This document shows positions 13,001-28,000 of a stretch of 64,000 nucleotides of DNA, piece after piece. Numbering within the stretch: the first letter of the stretch is position 1; every line of letters begins with the position of its first letter. Made by a program: the position numbers and the translations under genes. The notes beneath the pieces are model-generated. The model had not been told where the DNA came from and made no database searches. It saw nothing but the letters and a program-made list of their open reading frames with translations. The DNA is taken from NCBI RefSeq assembly GCF_949628215.1, contig NC_134282.1, forward strand, positions 12,460,223 to 12,524,222, in the 5' to 3' direction. Origin of the DNA: Phalacrocorax aristotelis (Eukaryota; Chordata; Aves; Suliformes; Phalacrocoracidae).

Positions 13001-16000
13001 CAAATGGTATAATATCTACAGTAGGAATATAATAATTGATCTCCCCTTCGCTTGAAGGTTTATAGAGAATTTTGTTGGGTTTCTTAAAAAAAAGCTTAAA
13101 CTTGACTATTTATAAATATGCCATGTTGTTACAGCTGTGCTTTGGGATTATAAGATAGTTCCTGAGAAAATACATAACAAGATGGCACAGCTTCTAGCTA
13201 GTTGTGCCTCTAATCCACATGCTTACTTATCTATGTCAGAAGAAATACTTGTCTCCTAAAACTGTATTTCTTACATTTTATTTGTTCTCAACAGTTACTA
13301 TACTCGGTTCTTTACCGAAGTATAAAAACAACTTGTGTTTTTGTTTTACAGATATTGACAACAGTGGGTATGTCAGTGATTATGAGCTTCAGGACCTGTT
13401 TAAAGAAGCAAGTCTGCCCTTGCCCGGTTACAAAGTCCGGGAGATCGTAGAAAAAATCATTGCAGTGACAGATAGCAACAAGGATGGAAGAATCAACTTT
13501 GAAGAATTTGTCTCTGTAAGACATTCCCCTTGGATGTTTCTCTACTGTCTGATATCTTTGAGAACTAGGATAGAAAACTGAAAAAAGTGGTACAATGAAG
13601 TACTATTTTGATACAAATCACTAGTATTTTGAGAATGGGAAAACTGTCTGTAACAACTTATAATATCCCATGCAATTACTTTCCAGTCTTTATATGTTCT
13701 CTCCCATTAAATTTAGTAGATCTCATTTGGGCAGGATGTGAGAGCACAGTAGTTTCAATCAGTCCTACTTCCTATTTCCTCAAAGATGGCGGAATGGACT
13801 ACATATGTTAGGAACTCCTGGGTCAGCCCTTGCCCTGACAACAGAGTAGATAATTAGATACTGACTTCTGAATTCTCTTAGTGATAAACCAATGCTTGCG
13901 CTACTGTGCTTAAACTCTGTGCTAAAGGCTATTTTTTACTGGGAGTGAGGTACAGTTTTTCACTTTCAGTGAAGACATTTGAACAGCTCAGACTTTTTTA
14001 GTGTGGATCACTGGTTAGTGTGCCTTATTTAAGGGAAGCAAACTTCTCGGGCATTTGCTTTGTGTGTGTGTTTGGGGATGATTAGTTTTTTGCTTTGTGT
14101 TTAGAGTACTGCTGCTAATTGCAGCAGGTTGCTTGTTGATCTAGTTTATTGATCTTTCTTTCCAAGATTGTAAGTTGCAGTGGTTCATAGGTGAGATGCA
14201 AATATTTGCATCCAGGTATTGAACTGTATCTGTTACTTACACTTCATTGTCAGTTTTGAGACCTCTACAGTATTTGGGCAAATTTAGGACATATCAGTAT
14301 ATCCAATGTGGTTTACATTGCAGGCAGGTGGAAAATGGTGTCAGCTTGCTTAAGGGCATCTGTAACTGTCATGTAGTAACCTTTTACTGTAAAGCATATG
14401 ATGAAGTAAGTGGAAGAAATATGCTATAGTCATTGAAAATGTTTATACCTTTTTACCAAAATATCTGTGGAAAAATTCTGTAGATTGTTGCATATGTACT
14501 TTTTTAGATAGCGTGGCTTAATAAAGGTAGCACTTGAGGTACTCACTGACAAATAATATATTAGATATCCACTATGCAAGTTTCATGAGGGATTTAAAAT
14601 TGTTTTACCCATACAGTAATTTTTTTTCCCCGAACAGAATGTAAATACCAAAGAAAAGCAGTCAGATTAATTATTGACTCTGGAGTACTTAGATGAGTTA
14701 ACAGTTATTTGAAGGTATAGTCAATCACAAAATGCTCTCTATTTTTCTTATTCCAGATAATCCAGGAATTGAAAAGTAAAGATGTTAGCAAATCTTTCAG
14801 AAAATCAATAAACAAAAAGCAAGGTATTACAGCAATTGGAGGAACATCAGCAATATCTAGTGAGGGGACACAGCACTCTTATTCAGGTAAGAAATAATTA
14901 AACACAAGCAAATTTGGCATGGAGGAAGACTCTTTAAATTTGAACTACAGACAAGGTAAAAAAACAACTGGAAAAAGTTGCTGTTGAAAGCAAATTAACA
15001 CAGAAAGTGTGTGGAGATGGACAATATAAGCATGGGTGGTAGTTTATTAAAAAGTGGGCTGTTCAGTTGTTATTATCTTTGAGTGCAGCATGAAACTAAG
15101 TTAGGCATTTTTACCAGAGCAAAAATTGAAAGCAAGCACTGCCAGCCTGTGGGGAGAAAAAATAATGTCCCCTTTGGCATACTTCTAGTAATGCTAGTCA
15201 AGTTTTTGGCTTAATTACATGCTAATCTACTCTTACTCTGTATTCAGATAAAAATGAATCCTCATTTTCATCTCCACAGAGTTAACTAAAATGAAAAAAA
15301 CCCACATACAATTTCTGGCTGAAAGGGCCGCCTCAGCTGTCTCTGTGCCATTACAGAATTGTTCACTCCCATGTGATTTTTGAATAGCTGATCTTATACT
15401 TGAGAACCTGCTTTTAATATTTGATCTCTGTTTCTTTCTAACTCCCCCTGCTACATGTCATTTAGGTTGGTAATAGTTAACATTCTGACCAGGAGCTGCA
15501 ATGCAATTAGGTACAATGTTCCCGGATTGTATTGCAATAAGCAATATTGCAACTTCTTTGATTGACTCAAGTCTGGGATTTGCTGTGGTTGCAGAAGCAA
15601 GTTAAGAATTTGATATGTCAGGAAGGTTTACTTCAGTTAGCTAAAGGTGTTGATACCATCTCTCTAGGTATTATCCTTATAGCACCAGCTGCACTTGGTT
15701 ATCTCCAAAGCAGGGGATGTATTCCATTTCTAAGGATGCCTGCAGAGGGGACATCATGAGAGCTAACTGTTTAGACATCCTTTCATTTTTGGTGGAGAGA
15801 AACTGACCCCACTAGACTGCAATTCATCTGACTTGGCCTCATCGGCCATCTAGTTTATGATGAGATGAAGTGTGCACTAGGATTTCACTTTTCTTCCCAC
15901 TGACAATGAAAGAGATGTAATGGGTACCTGTCCTGTATGCTTTTTGAGGTAAGTGAGGTGAATGCTACCTGAACTGCCTGGTAATTTGGATGCTGGTACT

Positions 16001-19000
16001 TGATTGATTCTTGCCCCAGTAAGCATTCTTGGATACGAAGTAATAAATTCTGCACTAAATATGAAAGAGAATTTAACATAGAGGTATGAAACTTTAAGTT
16101 TCTCAAAGCAAGATACAGCACAGTAGTTCAGGTAATAGTCTCAAAAATACTGCCTGTGTCTGAAGTCCTAGTAGAAGGCAGAATGAAATGCTGCCTTTTA
16201 AACCAACAGTGTACAGATTGAGGTGTTGCATATTTCAGATCACAAATTTCACTGTTTTTATTTCAATTGCTGAGAAACTGAACTCGGAGTCAGCCATCAT
16301 GACCTGTTATGTTGCTCTGATTTTTATATTGTCCTTCAGAAAATCACCAGATATTTAGAGGGTAGAGCAGGGGAAAGTTCAATTTGCACCTGACATTTTT
16401 TCATGCTTTCCCACTGGTCTGATTCTTTTCATAACTGGCACCTGTGAAACAAAGGGATTTTGTTGCAGATGAACCTCTTTGACCCAAGTCTGATGTTCAT
16501 TAGCACGTGTTTATGACAATGATAATAGGTTATTTTAATCCCACTTTTTCTTTTCAGAGGAAGAAAAAGTTGCTTTTGTTAATTGGATAAATAAAGCTCT
16601 ACAAAATGACCCAGATTGTAAGCACCTTCTACCTATGAACCCAGCAGATGCCAGTCTTTTTAAATCCCTTGCCGATGGCATTCTTCTTTGGTGAGTCCAG
16701 GGCTGTAAGAAAGAAATTAATCTCAAAGGTTAAATGTTGATCACAGTGACATGAACTGGAAAGCTTCTGATAGGCTTTAACATCAGGACTCTGCTCTTAA
16801 ATATTTCAATGTGTAGGATGGGGAGAATCTGTTTACCCATAGAAATACTGTTTTTAGCAAATCTTTCATGTCACTCTGTGTGTATGCTACAGAAGTGGGT
16901 TTCTACTTTGGATCCATAATGACACATGTCAGATATGTGCAGGCTATTCATAAAGGAGATAACTACACAGTTCATGTATTCATTAGCTGAAATAATTAGG
17001 AATCGTTGCTATTTCAAATATTTTTAGAAGTTCCTAAATCTAGTTACTAAATCATAGGATGGGAGGAACAGAAATCTGAATTAATCCACGGCAAGACAGA
17101 GAGCATATAGTATGTGACATAACTTTAGTCTGCTGTAACTTTCTAGTTAAAGTAGACTAATAGTACTTACACATACACCATGGTAACAAGAGATTAGCTT
17201 ACTAGTATTCATGTGAATTCGTCTTTGAGATTCTTGTAGATGCAAGATACTACAGAAATGCAGTGGAGAAATATATTGGTTATATTATGAATATTTTCAC
17301 TAGAAACTATTTAACTGTCTTTAGCTTACAGTTTTAATTTTCTCAAGAACTTTTTTTTTGACAGCATAGACATGCTGTGTTACTTAAGTACAAAACCCAA
17401 TTGCTCAAGTTTCTTATCCAGAAGCCTCCAGGTAATAAGTAATTATGAATGTGCAATCATTTAACAGGGAGAAGAGATTTAGGGGATGAGGTGGTCGTTT
17501 TTTATGTTGTCAGAAATATTTACAGCTAGTTTAAAGGGTTAGGAGTTTATAATCAAATAATATATTTTCTGAGAAATGAAAGTTTGAATAATGTCTCACT
17601 TCTCTTCCTTAGCAAAATGATCAACTTTTCACAACCAGATACAATTGATGAAAGGGCTATTAATAAGAAGAAACTCACTCCTTTCACTATTTCTGTAAGT
17701 ACTGCACAGATAGGAACTTCCCAGAAATGAAAAAGTTAAAGTATTTTTCTATAGCTTTGTTTTAATGACAGCTCTCCTGGGGGAGGAAAAGTCAGTCCTA
17801 TGTATTAAAAGTAGTCAAACCATGAAATTGTATTTTCTAATAAACTCTGAGTTCTCCTGTTTCTTAGATGATGTGCACGAAAACTGGTATACTTCATGCT
17901 TTCCTTAGTTCTTTCCTTATTCACTATTCTCATTTTGCTTTACTAAGTATCTGAAGAAAACAATTTTAGACTTCTGAGCAGATGGTCAGTTTGTGTTTTA
18001 GCAATGCAGAAATTATTTGCACGGCTGTATACTGTATAGTAAGATGATGCATTTTCAATAGCGGAGAGTGGCTTGGACAGAAGATGAGTAGCTCTTTTTA
18101 ATTGTCTATGAAGTCATGAAAATATTTGAGAGAAACAGTTTTTAAGACCTTAGTTTGGGTATAAGAAAACAGGTCTGGAAGAAGGATGTAGATCCATAAG
18201 TTACTAGCCTAACAAGAAGAAAAAATCTTGATTGAAAACCTCAGTTGGAAGACACTTCATTTCAGGCTGTGACATTAGAATATGAAAACTTAAAACATAC
18301 CGTGTTCTAAATCCTCCAAGTGGGTTTTGTAATCTCTACTTTGCCAAAGAATATGTGTCAGCAAAGATGATACTACACATGTTTATATTGTCTCTGTAGA
18401 TAGTTAAAATATGACACGAGAAAACAGAGTAATATTTATGAGAACTGCCAAGTATTTTTTTCTTGGAATGTTTAATCCATGGCAATCATTAGCTTTACTT
18501 TCAGTGTCAGGATGTTAAATTACTATGGTTTTTGTATGCTGTCTGTTCAATTACAGTTTAACAGTTGTGACAGCCTGTATAAGATCCAAGATGGGATCAC
18601 AGTGATGTCAGTAGCTTCCTGCACAGGGCAGAATTCCATAGGAACATGTTTTTCCACAGGATCAAGCCCCTGATATTTTGAGCAACATTGTTTAACTTGC
18701 ATATGTGATACTTGAGGGTTACAAAAACCATTTTGATTAGAGTATTCCTCAGTGATCCAAGCTGCTAAAAGTGGTCTATAATATGTGCCCACCAAAAAAA
18801 TCAAACACTGTCAATAATGTTTTCCATTAAATTTTGAAAATGTATATGGTGGTTCACCAAAAAATCTCCAGAGTGCCATTTTCCACTGGGAACCATTGCA
18901 CTCATGCATTATTTCTTATACCTTCTGAAACCTAAAAAATTTAATATGAACAAATTTACTAAGAATTACAACCTCATAAATTTGTTAAACAATGATATTC

Positions 19001-22000
19001 CAAATAGGAAAACCTAAACCTGGCTCTGAACTCAGCATCTGCTATTGGCTGTACGGTTGTCAATATTGGATCACAAGATTTGCAAGAAGGAAAACCACAC
19101 TTGGTATTAGGACTCTTGTGGCAGATCATTAAAGTTGGTCTTTTGGCTGATATTGAGATCTCCAGAAATGAAGGTAAGAGTAATACCAGGGGTAGCAATG
19201 TCCACAATTTGGAATGAACTGAGATCACAACAGCAATGATTTCAGCCTTCTTTCAAATTTGCTTTTAGCTCTTATCACTTTGCTAAATGAAGGGGAAGAA
19301 CTAGATCAGTTAATGAAGCTTTCCCCAGAAGAGCTGTTGCTACGGTGGGTGAACTACCATCTGGCCAATGCAGGGTGGCAGAAAATTAGTAACTTCAGCC
19401 AAGACATTAAGGTATGTAGCTATTGCTCTGATAATTGAACATAATGGTATTTAAACACACTATGTATAGAAACAAATGAGCCACATCAGAAGTATTTAAA
19501 TTAGTAGTCATCTGCTTTTTCTAGCTATAGGTTCATCCTGCATTTTTCAATGCTGAAAGAGCATTATTTTTATCTCTTATATCCTAGTCAGTTGCTCATA
19601 CCATGTATTATCACCTCAGAGTGTAAAGCGAACACTTCTGACAAGCTCTTATTCAGGGAAGTTCTAATGTTGTAAGATTGTTGAGTTACTTAGGACAACT
19701 TGCACTACCTTATTAGTTACCTTTTTCCTATTCAGCCTTCCCTGCTCCTGGGTCTGCAGAAACCCATATTTTCTTCCTTCTGTTGTTTTAAGGAAGAAGT
19801 GTATGGCTTTAAATCTCCTCCTGGTGATCTCCTCCTGGTGCATACTTGCTAATGGTGATTGCCCTTCATACCCAGCATTCTACAGCAGAGTAGGAAACCT
19901 TTTGAGGAAAGAGCAGTTATTCAAAGGGCTGTCTGGAGTAGCTACTGATTCTTGATCCCCCTCAATCACTGTGCTTTGCTGGTGTGCCAGTTTACTGACA
20001 CAAGGAGACTGAAAGCCATGTTGGTTCCTTGGGGCAGATGGCAGATCTGCATAATTCTTCTCTCTTTGTCAGTCATTCTGTGTAAGGTACGCAGAGTACT
20101 GTAGTAAGTCCAGTTGAAGAGACAAAAGCTCAACTTCTAAAAACTAAAAGCAAAGGAGGAAGATTCCCTAAGGTGATAAGACCTATCTTCATTAAAGAAA
20201 ACCATGTCATTAATTGCTAGTGATGTCTTTTCAAATGCCACAAAGAAGGCTTTATCAAAGCAAACCTTTAACTAGCATTTTATATAAAAACTGCTACTAT
20301 GGTAAATATATCACATGCTATTTAAGAGAAGCATTCAATACTTCTAAAACTAGCAGGTTTTTGTTTCATTTTCCTAGTTTCTTAGTTGGGGGTTGGAACC
20401 AGAAGCATACTGAAAACTGCATCAGATAAACACAATTTATTTTGTCACTGTAGATTAATCCTAAAAAAGCCACTTTGATCTCCATTTTTAATTCCAATTA
20501 CCCTGTTGATTAAGAAAAAGAACTTTTTATAAAACAGTCTATTTGAAAAGGGTAGTGAAGGAATAAAATACCAACGCTGAAAATAAGATACATATTGCAA
20601 TGGTGGGTTTTTTGTGGGTAACCTATATAAATTTGCCTTAAACATCTGAATTACAGCTGTCTAGTTCATATCCAGCAGAAAAAAATTAACTAACATTGTC
20701 CATAATAATTAGCAGACATTCCTTTTCTATGTCATCTGACTAAATAAGTTCTGTGAGAAATAATGCAGTGAAATGGCTGCATGACCTCATCCATATTCAC
20801 TGAAATTAGCGTGCCATATTCTTCTATGGCTTTTGAACTGAACTATAAGAGCAGTAAAAGGTGATGAAAGGCTACATACTTGCTCATACTTTTTAAAAAA
20901 TATTATACTGTTTGTTTTAGGATTCAAGAGCATACTACCATCTGTTAAATCAGATTGCACCAAAAGGAGATGACCATGAATCGCCCAGTAAAATTGACTT
21001 TTCAGGATTTCATGTAAGTATCCGGAAACATAAAAATAGACTGGGATTATCTGAGATCTCTGTGTATGTATCCAACATCCTGGTTACAATGCTGTCCCAG
21101 AATCCCCTTTTGTTTCGTAACACGTACAAAAGCTCAGTCAGATTCCTCAATGTCACAAAAGCTTAAATGGGTAAAAACTTTACTCAAGTTCCAGGGTGCT
21201 GCTGAAACAGGATAATGCATCCTGCAGTCTAAAATTTAGAGCTGTGTTTTACTTGGAGTAGTGCTAACTTTTTTTCTTTTCAGCTGGCTCCTCCAACATA
21301 AACATTACAACATCCCTCTTCAGTTCTCCTCTTCTGGAATTCAGAAAAGGAGAAACAGTAGATCTCACAAACCTTGTGTTCCTTCAAACCAAACAACATT
21401 CAGAAATAATGTGAGCCATGTGAGCAATAACCAGCAGGAAAGGAAAGTTTGGCAACCATCAAGCTTTAAGTTGTAAATGGATAGAGGGTCTAAAACCAGC
21501 CTAAGTAGATGTGAAAACACTTTTCTCCAAGCTGCTACATAATGCTCATTAGAACGATTATTCTGAGAATGCATTTGATACAAAACTGAAATGTATGCCT
21601 AAGATAGATATCTATACATCAATCAGAATCTTACATAGAATCTCATTATTCATTGTGATAATGAAAACCCATATGCAAACTTATGTTGTCATATGAGCTT
21701 TAGTCCTCTCAAACTTCATCGTGAGGAGAGCTCCTTTGTTTACTTCTGTTTTGGGTTTTTGGGGGGAGAAAGAAAGTATAGTAGGGTTTTTAACCTGTGA
21801 CTTCCTACAGTTCATATGATCATGTTCTGTAATGGGTTATAAACCAGTATCAATAACATCTAACAACTTGTTGTAGAGCAAGTTTCTGGTTGAGTGTACC
21901 AACGCTGAATTACTGACTGTTATTAAATTCTAACAGTACTTCAATTACTAACGCCTTTCCCTATAAACAGTAACTCTTACTGTTGTGAAGATTAGAGGCT

Positions 22001-25000
22001 AAAATTATATGCTACACAGTTTTGAAGACTGATTTGTTCCATGTAGAGGAATAATAAGGACAAATAAACAAAATAATGCACAGGTTAACAACTTAAGGCA
22101 ATTCAGAGGCAAAAATACTAAAAGTAAAGCAAGGTAGTAGATTATCACATTCTGGAGCATTCACACTCTTACTGAGGGTTTTGGGCACTTTCTGTAATTA
22201 CTATGCTTAAGAATATCAGTTTAAAGCAGTGATGGTGAACCTATGGCACATGTAGCAGAATATGCAGTGGGGGAATCAGCAGCCTGGAAATGGAAATACA
22301 ACCACAATGCCTCTGGCTGCTACTGCTGTTGCTGTGATTGATGAGGAATGCTGTGCCGGCAGCCACAGAAGCAGAGGACAGAAAGAAAGTGGAAGAAAGA
22401 TGCGAAGAGGAGAATTGTTAAGGACTGTAAGAGCTAGCTCAGGCATTGGGGGAATGCGAGAGGAACTGACATGGGTCATTTAAAGGTTTGCCAAGCTGAA
22501 GATTCAGTAAAAAATGGAAACATGCTAGTATTCATTACAAATTTTCTTTTTTCTTTTAGGAGAAAAATGACTTGAGGAGGGCTGAATACATGCTCCAACA
22601 GGCAGATAAACTGGGCTGCAGACAGTTTGTAACTCCAGCTGACGTGGTTTCAGGCAACCCTAAACTCAATTTGGCTTTTGTTGCAAATCTCTTTAACACA
22701 TATCCAGCCCTACACAAACCTGACAATTCATCTTTCGATCTCAATTTATTAGAAGGTACTCAACTTATTAAGCATGCAGGGGACAAAAATATTAGTGATT
22801 TCTATTTAAGTATTCCTTCTAGGTTGTGATATAGGATCCCTGTGTGATGGTGCCTGTGTTAACACCAGCATATAGAGCTTTCTCTAGCTTTCAATATAAG
22901 CTTTAGTAGAAGTCTCCATCACTGTGAATATTGTTAACTTGTGTTAGCCTGACCAGAGGCTATTCCTGAATAACCTTCTATCATTCATTTGCAGTAGTAA
23001 AAACTGTCCTCTTATTCCCTTTCCAGTGTTCTGTGCTTCTTTCCATACTGTTTATATTTTAGCTGATGCACAAATTCTAGCTTTTCCTAATTTGCAATGC
23101 TATACTATGCAACTGTAAAAATCTTCTAAAGAACTTTTCACATATTGTGTTTATATGTGTGTGTGTGTATTAGTTTGTTGCCTTTTAAAACAGGAAACAT
23201 TTAAAAAAGGCTTCTGTATCAGCAAACAATATTCATCTCTTGCATCAGCAACCTATATAGATCCTAGCATATCAGCAAGTTTGGACTTTAACTGTACAGT
23301 TCCAGTCCCTAATGCTAGAAATAAAAGGAGAATTGGTAGCAATCTTTGGCTGTTACCCTTTCTGTGGACCAGCTAATCTAGGATAATGAAATGGCTCCTG
23401 CCAGTGTATTTCAGTTGTTCACTGATCTCAAAGGAATGGTGAGAATCAGGGGTGCTGCACTTGGGAGAATCATCAGCAATGCTCACACATTCCTCTGCAC
23501 TGCCTACTCCTGCCTTCCTCTTACTGTTCCTATCAGGTTTCCCTTCCATCTAGGTGAGTCCATCTTCTTTTGCTCCTCTTGTTTTCATAATTTGTCTGCT
23601 CTGCTGCATCCCTGTTTCACAAATCTTTTATCCCTCAGACCACTCCTGTTTCAGGCTTCCTGCTCTTCTAATTTCAGCTGGGTGCCAGCTGTGATAGAGG
23701 TATCAGACCACAGGAGGTAGTCTTCCCTTTTCAGCTGTGATATCCCCAGTCACTGCAGTCCCTGATATCCAGGACAAATGATTGAAGGAAAGGCCTGCTC
23801 TTCCTCTGCTGCAATTTTGTTAGAAATGTATGCTCTTGGAAATGTATACAGGAGCTGTGTGGAGGTGGAATATGTTCAGTTCAGATTCTCTGTTCTGAAC
23901 ATAAAGTTGCAGGGATGATTCAAAATACTGAAAATCTGGTCAAATTTAGAAGAGTTTTTCACTGACATGGCAAAAATCAGCTGAACTACTTCCTGACCTT
24001 TCCTAAAATACTTAGATGAGATCAGAGTCTCAGCTAAAACAGTTTGTAAGAAGTTACAATCACCTGAATGCTAGATTACAATTCTGTAATGATAAATACT
24101 GGCCAAATTTAACTTACTGTTTCTAGTATATATTGTAGAGATGAATAATCATGCCAATGTTATCTGTTCAAAGGCAAGTAGACAACTCTTCTTTGTCCCC
24201 AAATGATACTCCTGTGGTGTCATGTAGATCTAAATTATAAAAATAGGGTTTTTTTCAGCCAAAAGATGATGCTGTTAATGTGTTTTTCTGTTTTTGTTTT
24301 GTTTTCTATAAAATCCTGTGTTTTTACTGACGTTTTCTCAAGGTAGTGTTACATAAAATATAAGACATTAATTTCTTTATAATTTCATAATAAATTGTTG
24401 AAATCTGACTCATAATTTATAATGCTTTCCTGTTTTGCTTCATGAAATGCAGATTTGACCCCTCCTAATGTAGGTACTGTATTTAGTACTTTTCTGTACT
24501 CTATTACTCCATAAAATTGTTTATTCTGCCATTTCAAAAAAATTTTCTTAATGTTTTAATCATCTCTGTCCTTTTCTGGTTGATTTTTGCATTGTTCCTG
24601 GTTTTTTTCCTCTATTGCTTTAATATGCCGTCATAAGTAAGAGAAGGAAAAAAAAACCCCACAGGTCCATCATGTTTCACGTACAATGGGGCAGGACTTG
24701 CAGTAAGTCAAATGCCATATAGTTCTTTCTGTGGGTTTAACCACTAGGGGCCTTCCATGAATCAAGATGTAAAGCTCTAGGCATGTGTGGGTGGGTAGAG
24801 CTTTCTGAAAGTCTTCATTTTCCTGCATTAAATTCCATCTTTTCAGTGACTGTTCTACCCAAAGAGTACGATATGGCTGTTCTCTTTGGTTTAAGACAAC
24901 GAACACTGTGCTTAATCTGACATCTGCTCTGATAATGCTTAACAAGTCTGGTGATGTGCACTTGCATACAGAGAGAATATCCCTCAGGTATAGTGACATA

Positions 25001-28000
25001 GCAAAATGACCGTTTGATATTATGTGGGGATGGAGGGGGGGAGTCCTGACCTCAGTCAATGCACGACCTTTAACTGGGTGTTGCTGTTGCTCTGAGGAGC
25101 CTCTAACTTGTGGGGAAGGCAGCTGAGTTTGGAGTCTAAGTTACACAGAAAGCTGAGTTCTTGAGGGGAGGAAGAGGAGGGACTTCTGTCCACCCATGTT
25201 TCCTCCAGTGTAGATGTCCTCTGTTGCCATTGCTTAGTCCACTGGCAGTCTGATCTCAGAGAAAGAGATGGCAATAAATATAAAGGATACTACCAAATTT
25301 GCTCCTCTCTCTTTTGTGTAGCTCTCCCCCCTTTCCGCAGTTTTCCAATGATTTTGGCTATCTGCTGCACCACTCAGCAGAAGATATGCTCCTGATAGGA
25401 TCACAAGGTATATTTTGTATAAAAGAATAGAGAGAAAAAATCGGTCCGTTCTCAGTCATCTGGAAAACTTATGAACTCTTACGTGTTGCATGATAAAGGG
25501 ATTTGTTCAGAGTGGCATATTAAATATAGTATGCTGGGTTTAGTTCCTGGATTCCTGCTATCCAAAAGGGTGCTGCTCAACTTGCATGCTCTTGCTCCTG
25601 TCTGGCTACTTTGGATTTTTTCGACAGTATTAAGCACGTGTGTGAAAATTCTCAGTCTGAGTGTAGTTGCTGAGTATCTGTTCTGGTAGCAATGCCTTGT
25701 TTAGCAACAAGATTATTTAATGAACTGTTACTGTCTTTGCTATGGGCAAGTGTTCCTAAAAGCCTTTTCAGGCAATATTTTAGATATTGCAGACCAACTC
25801 GAAGCTCAATAAGCCTAAAAAGAAAAAAGCAAAAGGGACTTGCTTCAAAATACTATAACCTTTTAATTTACTCTTTATAAACTTCAATTATACCATCATG
25901 CTTGTATTTTGATTGTATCTTTTTTAATGGGAAAATGCTGATATTTTTAATAATTTTGTCATAAAATGTGATTCTCTGTTGTCATTTAAACTTTGCTGTG
26001 GAAAGAAATACGTGAAACAAAGCTGATTCCCTGAAGACCTTGCAGGATAGTATTTTTCTTTGTTTCAGCTTGTATTAATCAGTAATTCTTTGGTAATTTT
26101 TTTTTACAAGTTATCTTTAAAACAATTGTTTGCATTGCATTTGAAAGACCTCATAATTTAGAAAGAAAATACAGTAGTAGGATAAATATAATCTATTTCA
26201 TAATAATTGGAAAGGAAAATAACTGGTAAGCTGGCTGAAACTTTTTAAATAAAATTTATTCTGTTGGAAAATGTCAGTTAACAGCTGAAATTTCTGAATT
26301 CAAATTTTTTATAAATATATTTGGAAGTTCAGAGCTTTTTGTATAAAAGGGAAAGAGATCTAGATTAAAATTGTAACCTCAATCTAAAAATTGATGTTTT
26401 GACATAGGTCTATTTAATGGAAAAATAATATTAAAGAGGTTTTCTTTCTAGTGATAAATACATGTTTAGAGAGTAGCTTCATTTTGCAAAAACATTAATT
26501 GTTCTGTAGTCAACACAGAACTGCAGTACTAAATTAGACAGTTTTCATGCTATGCAAACCTCATTACAGAAACTCAGTACCATTATCCTCTAATGAACAA
26601 ACAAAAAAATTAGTAAAATTTTTCTTTAATTTTATTTACGTGTTTCAGTCCTGATAAATCCATTCTTTCATTGTTTGGGGACGTTTTCTCCCTCCTCAAT
26701 GTCCTTTCTGTTTTCTTAACTGTGGAGTATCAGCCTAGGGGAACAAAGGATGAGACTATTCCAAGCTCACATATTCAGGCTAGATATTTTCTTAAACACT
26801 GTTCTTTGATGTAAGAGAACACAGCTTATGCAGCGCTGATTCACATACAGTTGGCCACACATACATTGTTAAACTTAAGGTAATACTGTATGTAGAAAAT
26901 TAATGTATTACTGCAAACTGTAGCTTTGTAGAGAAAGAGCATTAGTTTAGGAACTCATTATTACAATAGGTAGTTTTTATCTAAATCAGGAAAGTAAAGG
27001 CTTTGGTTTTGGTTTGGTTTTTTTTCCCCTACTGAATTTTCTGCATTTCTAATAGGCAGTTGCTAGTTAAACCTACAAGAAAAACTAGCCCTCTTGGTGG
27101 TATAAATAGCTTCACAAGTTTAACCAATATAATACTGCCTTGCTGAATCTCCAGTATTAAAAACTAAAAAGGTGAGGTCTGTTTCTTTGGGGAGGACCTT
27201 CACAAATTAATACGGGAACTTCTCTGTGGAGAGCAGTGGAGCTGTAGTTTCTGGAATTTGATGCAATTGCAATAAGTGTGTTAGTACTAACTTTTAATGA
27301 AAATATGCCATTTCAAACAGATTTAAAGATACTGTTGAATGCAATTTCCACTGATTTTTTTGTTTGTTTTAGGAAATTATTATTCATCATCACTATTTTC
27401 TCCATGATATATTAATTATCTAAAGTATAACCAAAAAGCTGTCTCTTTCTGTATTTTATCAGATTATATTTACACAGAAAAATGTACTCTAATAATACTT
27501 CCTGTAGGGCCTCTGGCCTTGTGCCCAGAACTGAAGGGCTTTGCATTTTATAGGATTGCCTTGACTTGCCTTTTTTTTGGAGGGGGGAGGAGGGGAACCT
27601 GTAACATGGGACTGAGAGTAATTTAAACATTGCTTATTAAAAGTGTTTTCCAGTAACTTATATAGCATTATATTTGTCACCATAGGAGAAAGTAAGGAAG
27701 AAAGGACTTTCAGAAACTGGATGAATTCACTGGGTGTAAACCCCTACGTTAATCATTTATACAGGTAAGGCATTTTTTAAAACAACAAATTGATTTCCTT
27801 TGGATGACAGGGGAAGAAAGAAGCAAAGAAGAAAGGGAAGTTGTATTTCTACAAGAACAGTGATTTCCAGGTTTCCACACTGTGTGATAGGAACTTCAGA
27901 ACTGGTCTGTAGAACCACATTAAGCAGTATCTGACTCAGATACTCTACTCGTGATCTAGAAATACTAGAAAACCTAAAAAGTTTTTATGTGCTCCCCTCA

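Noticed and set aside
13204-13581. 125-codon frame containing PLS1 coding exon 2
   Set aside because: It is simply the exon with open intron sequence on both sides. The acceptor and donor at 13351 and 13516 define the real boundaries.
23391-23720. 109-codon plus-strand frame in a PLS1 intron
   Set aside because: No homology was recognised and no splice signals fit. The length is compatible with chance in this less AT-rich patch.
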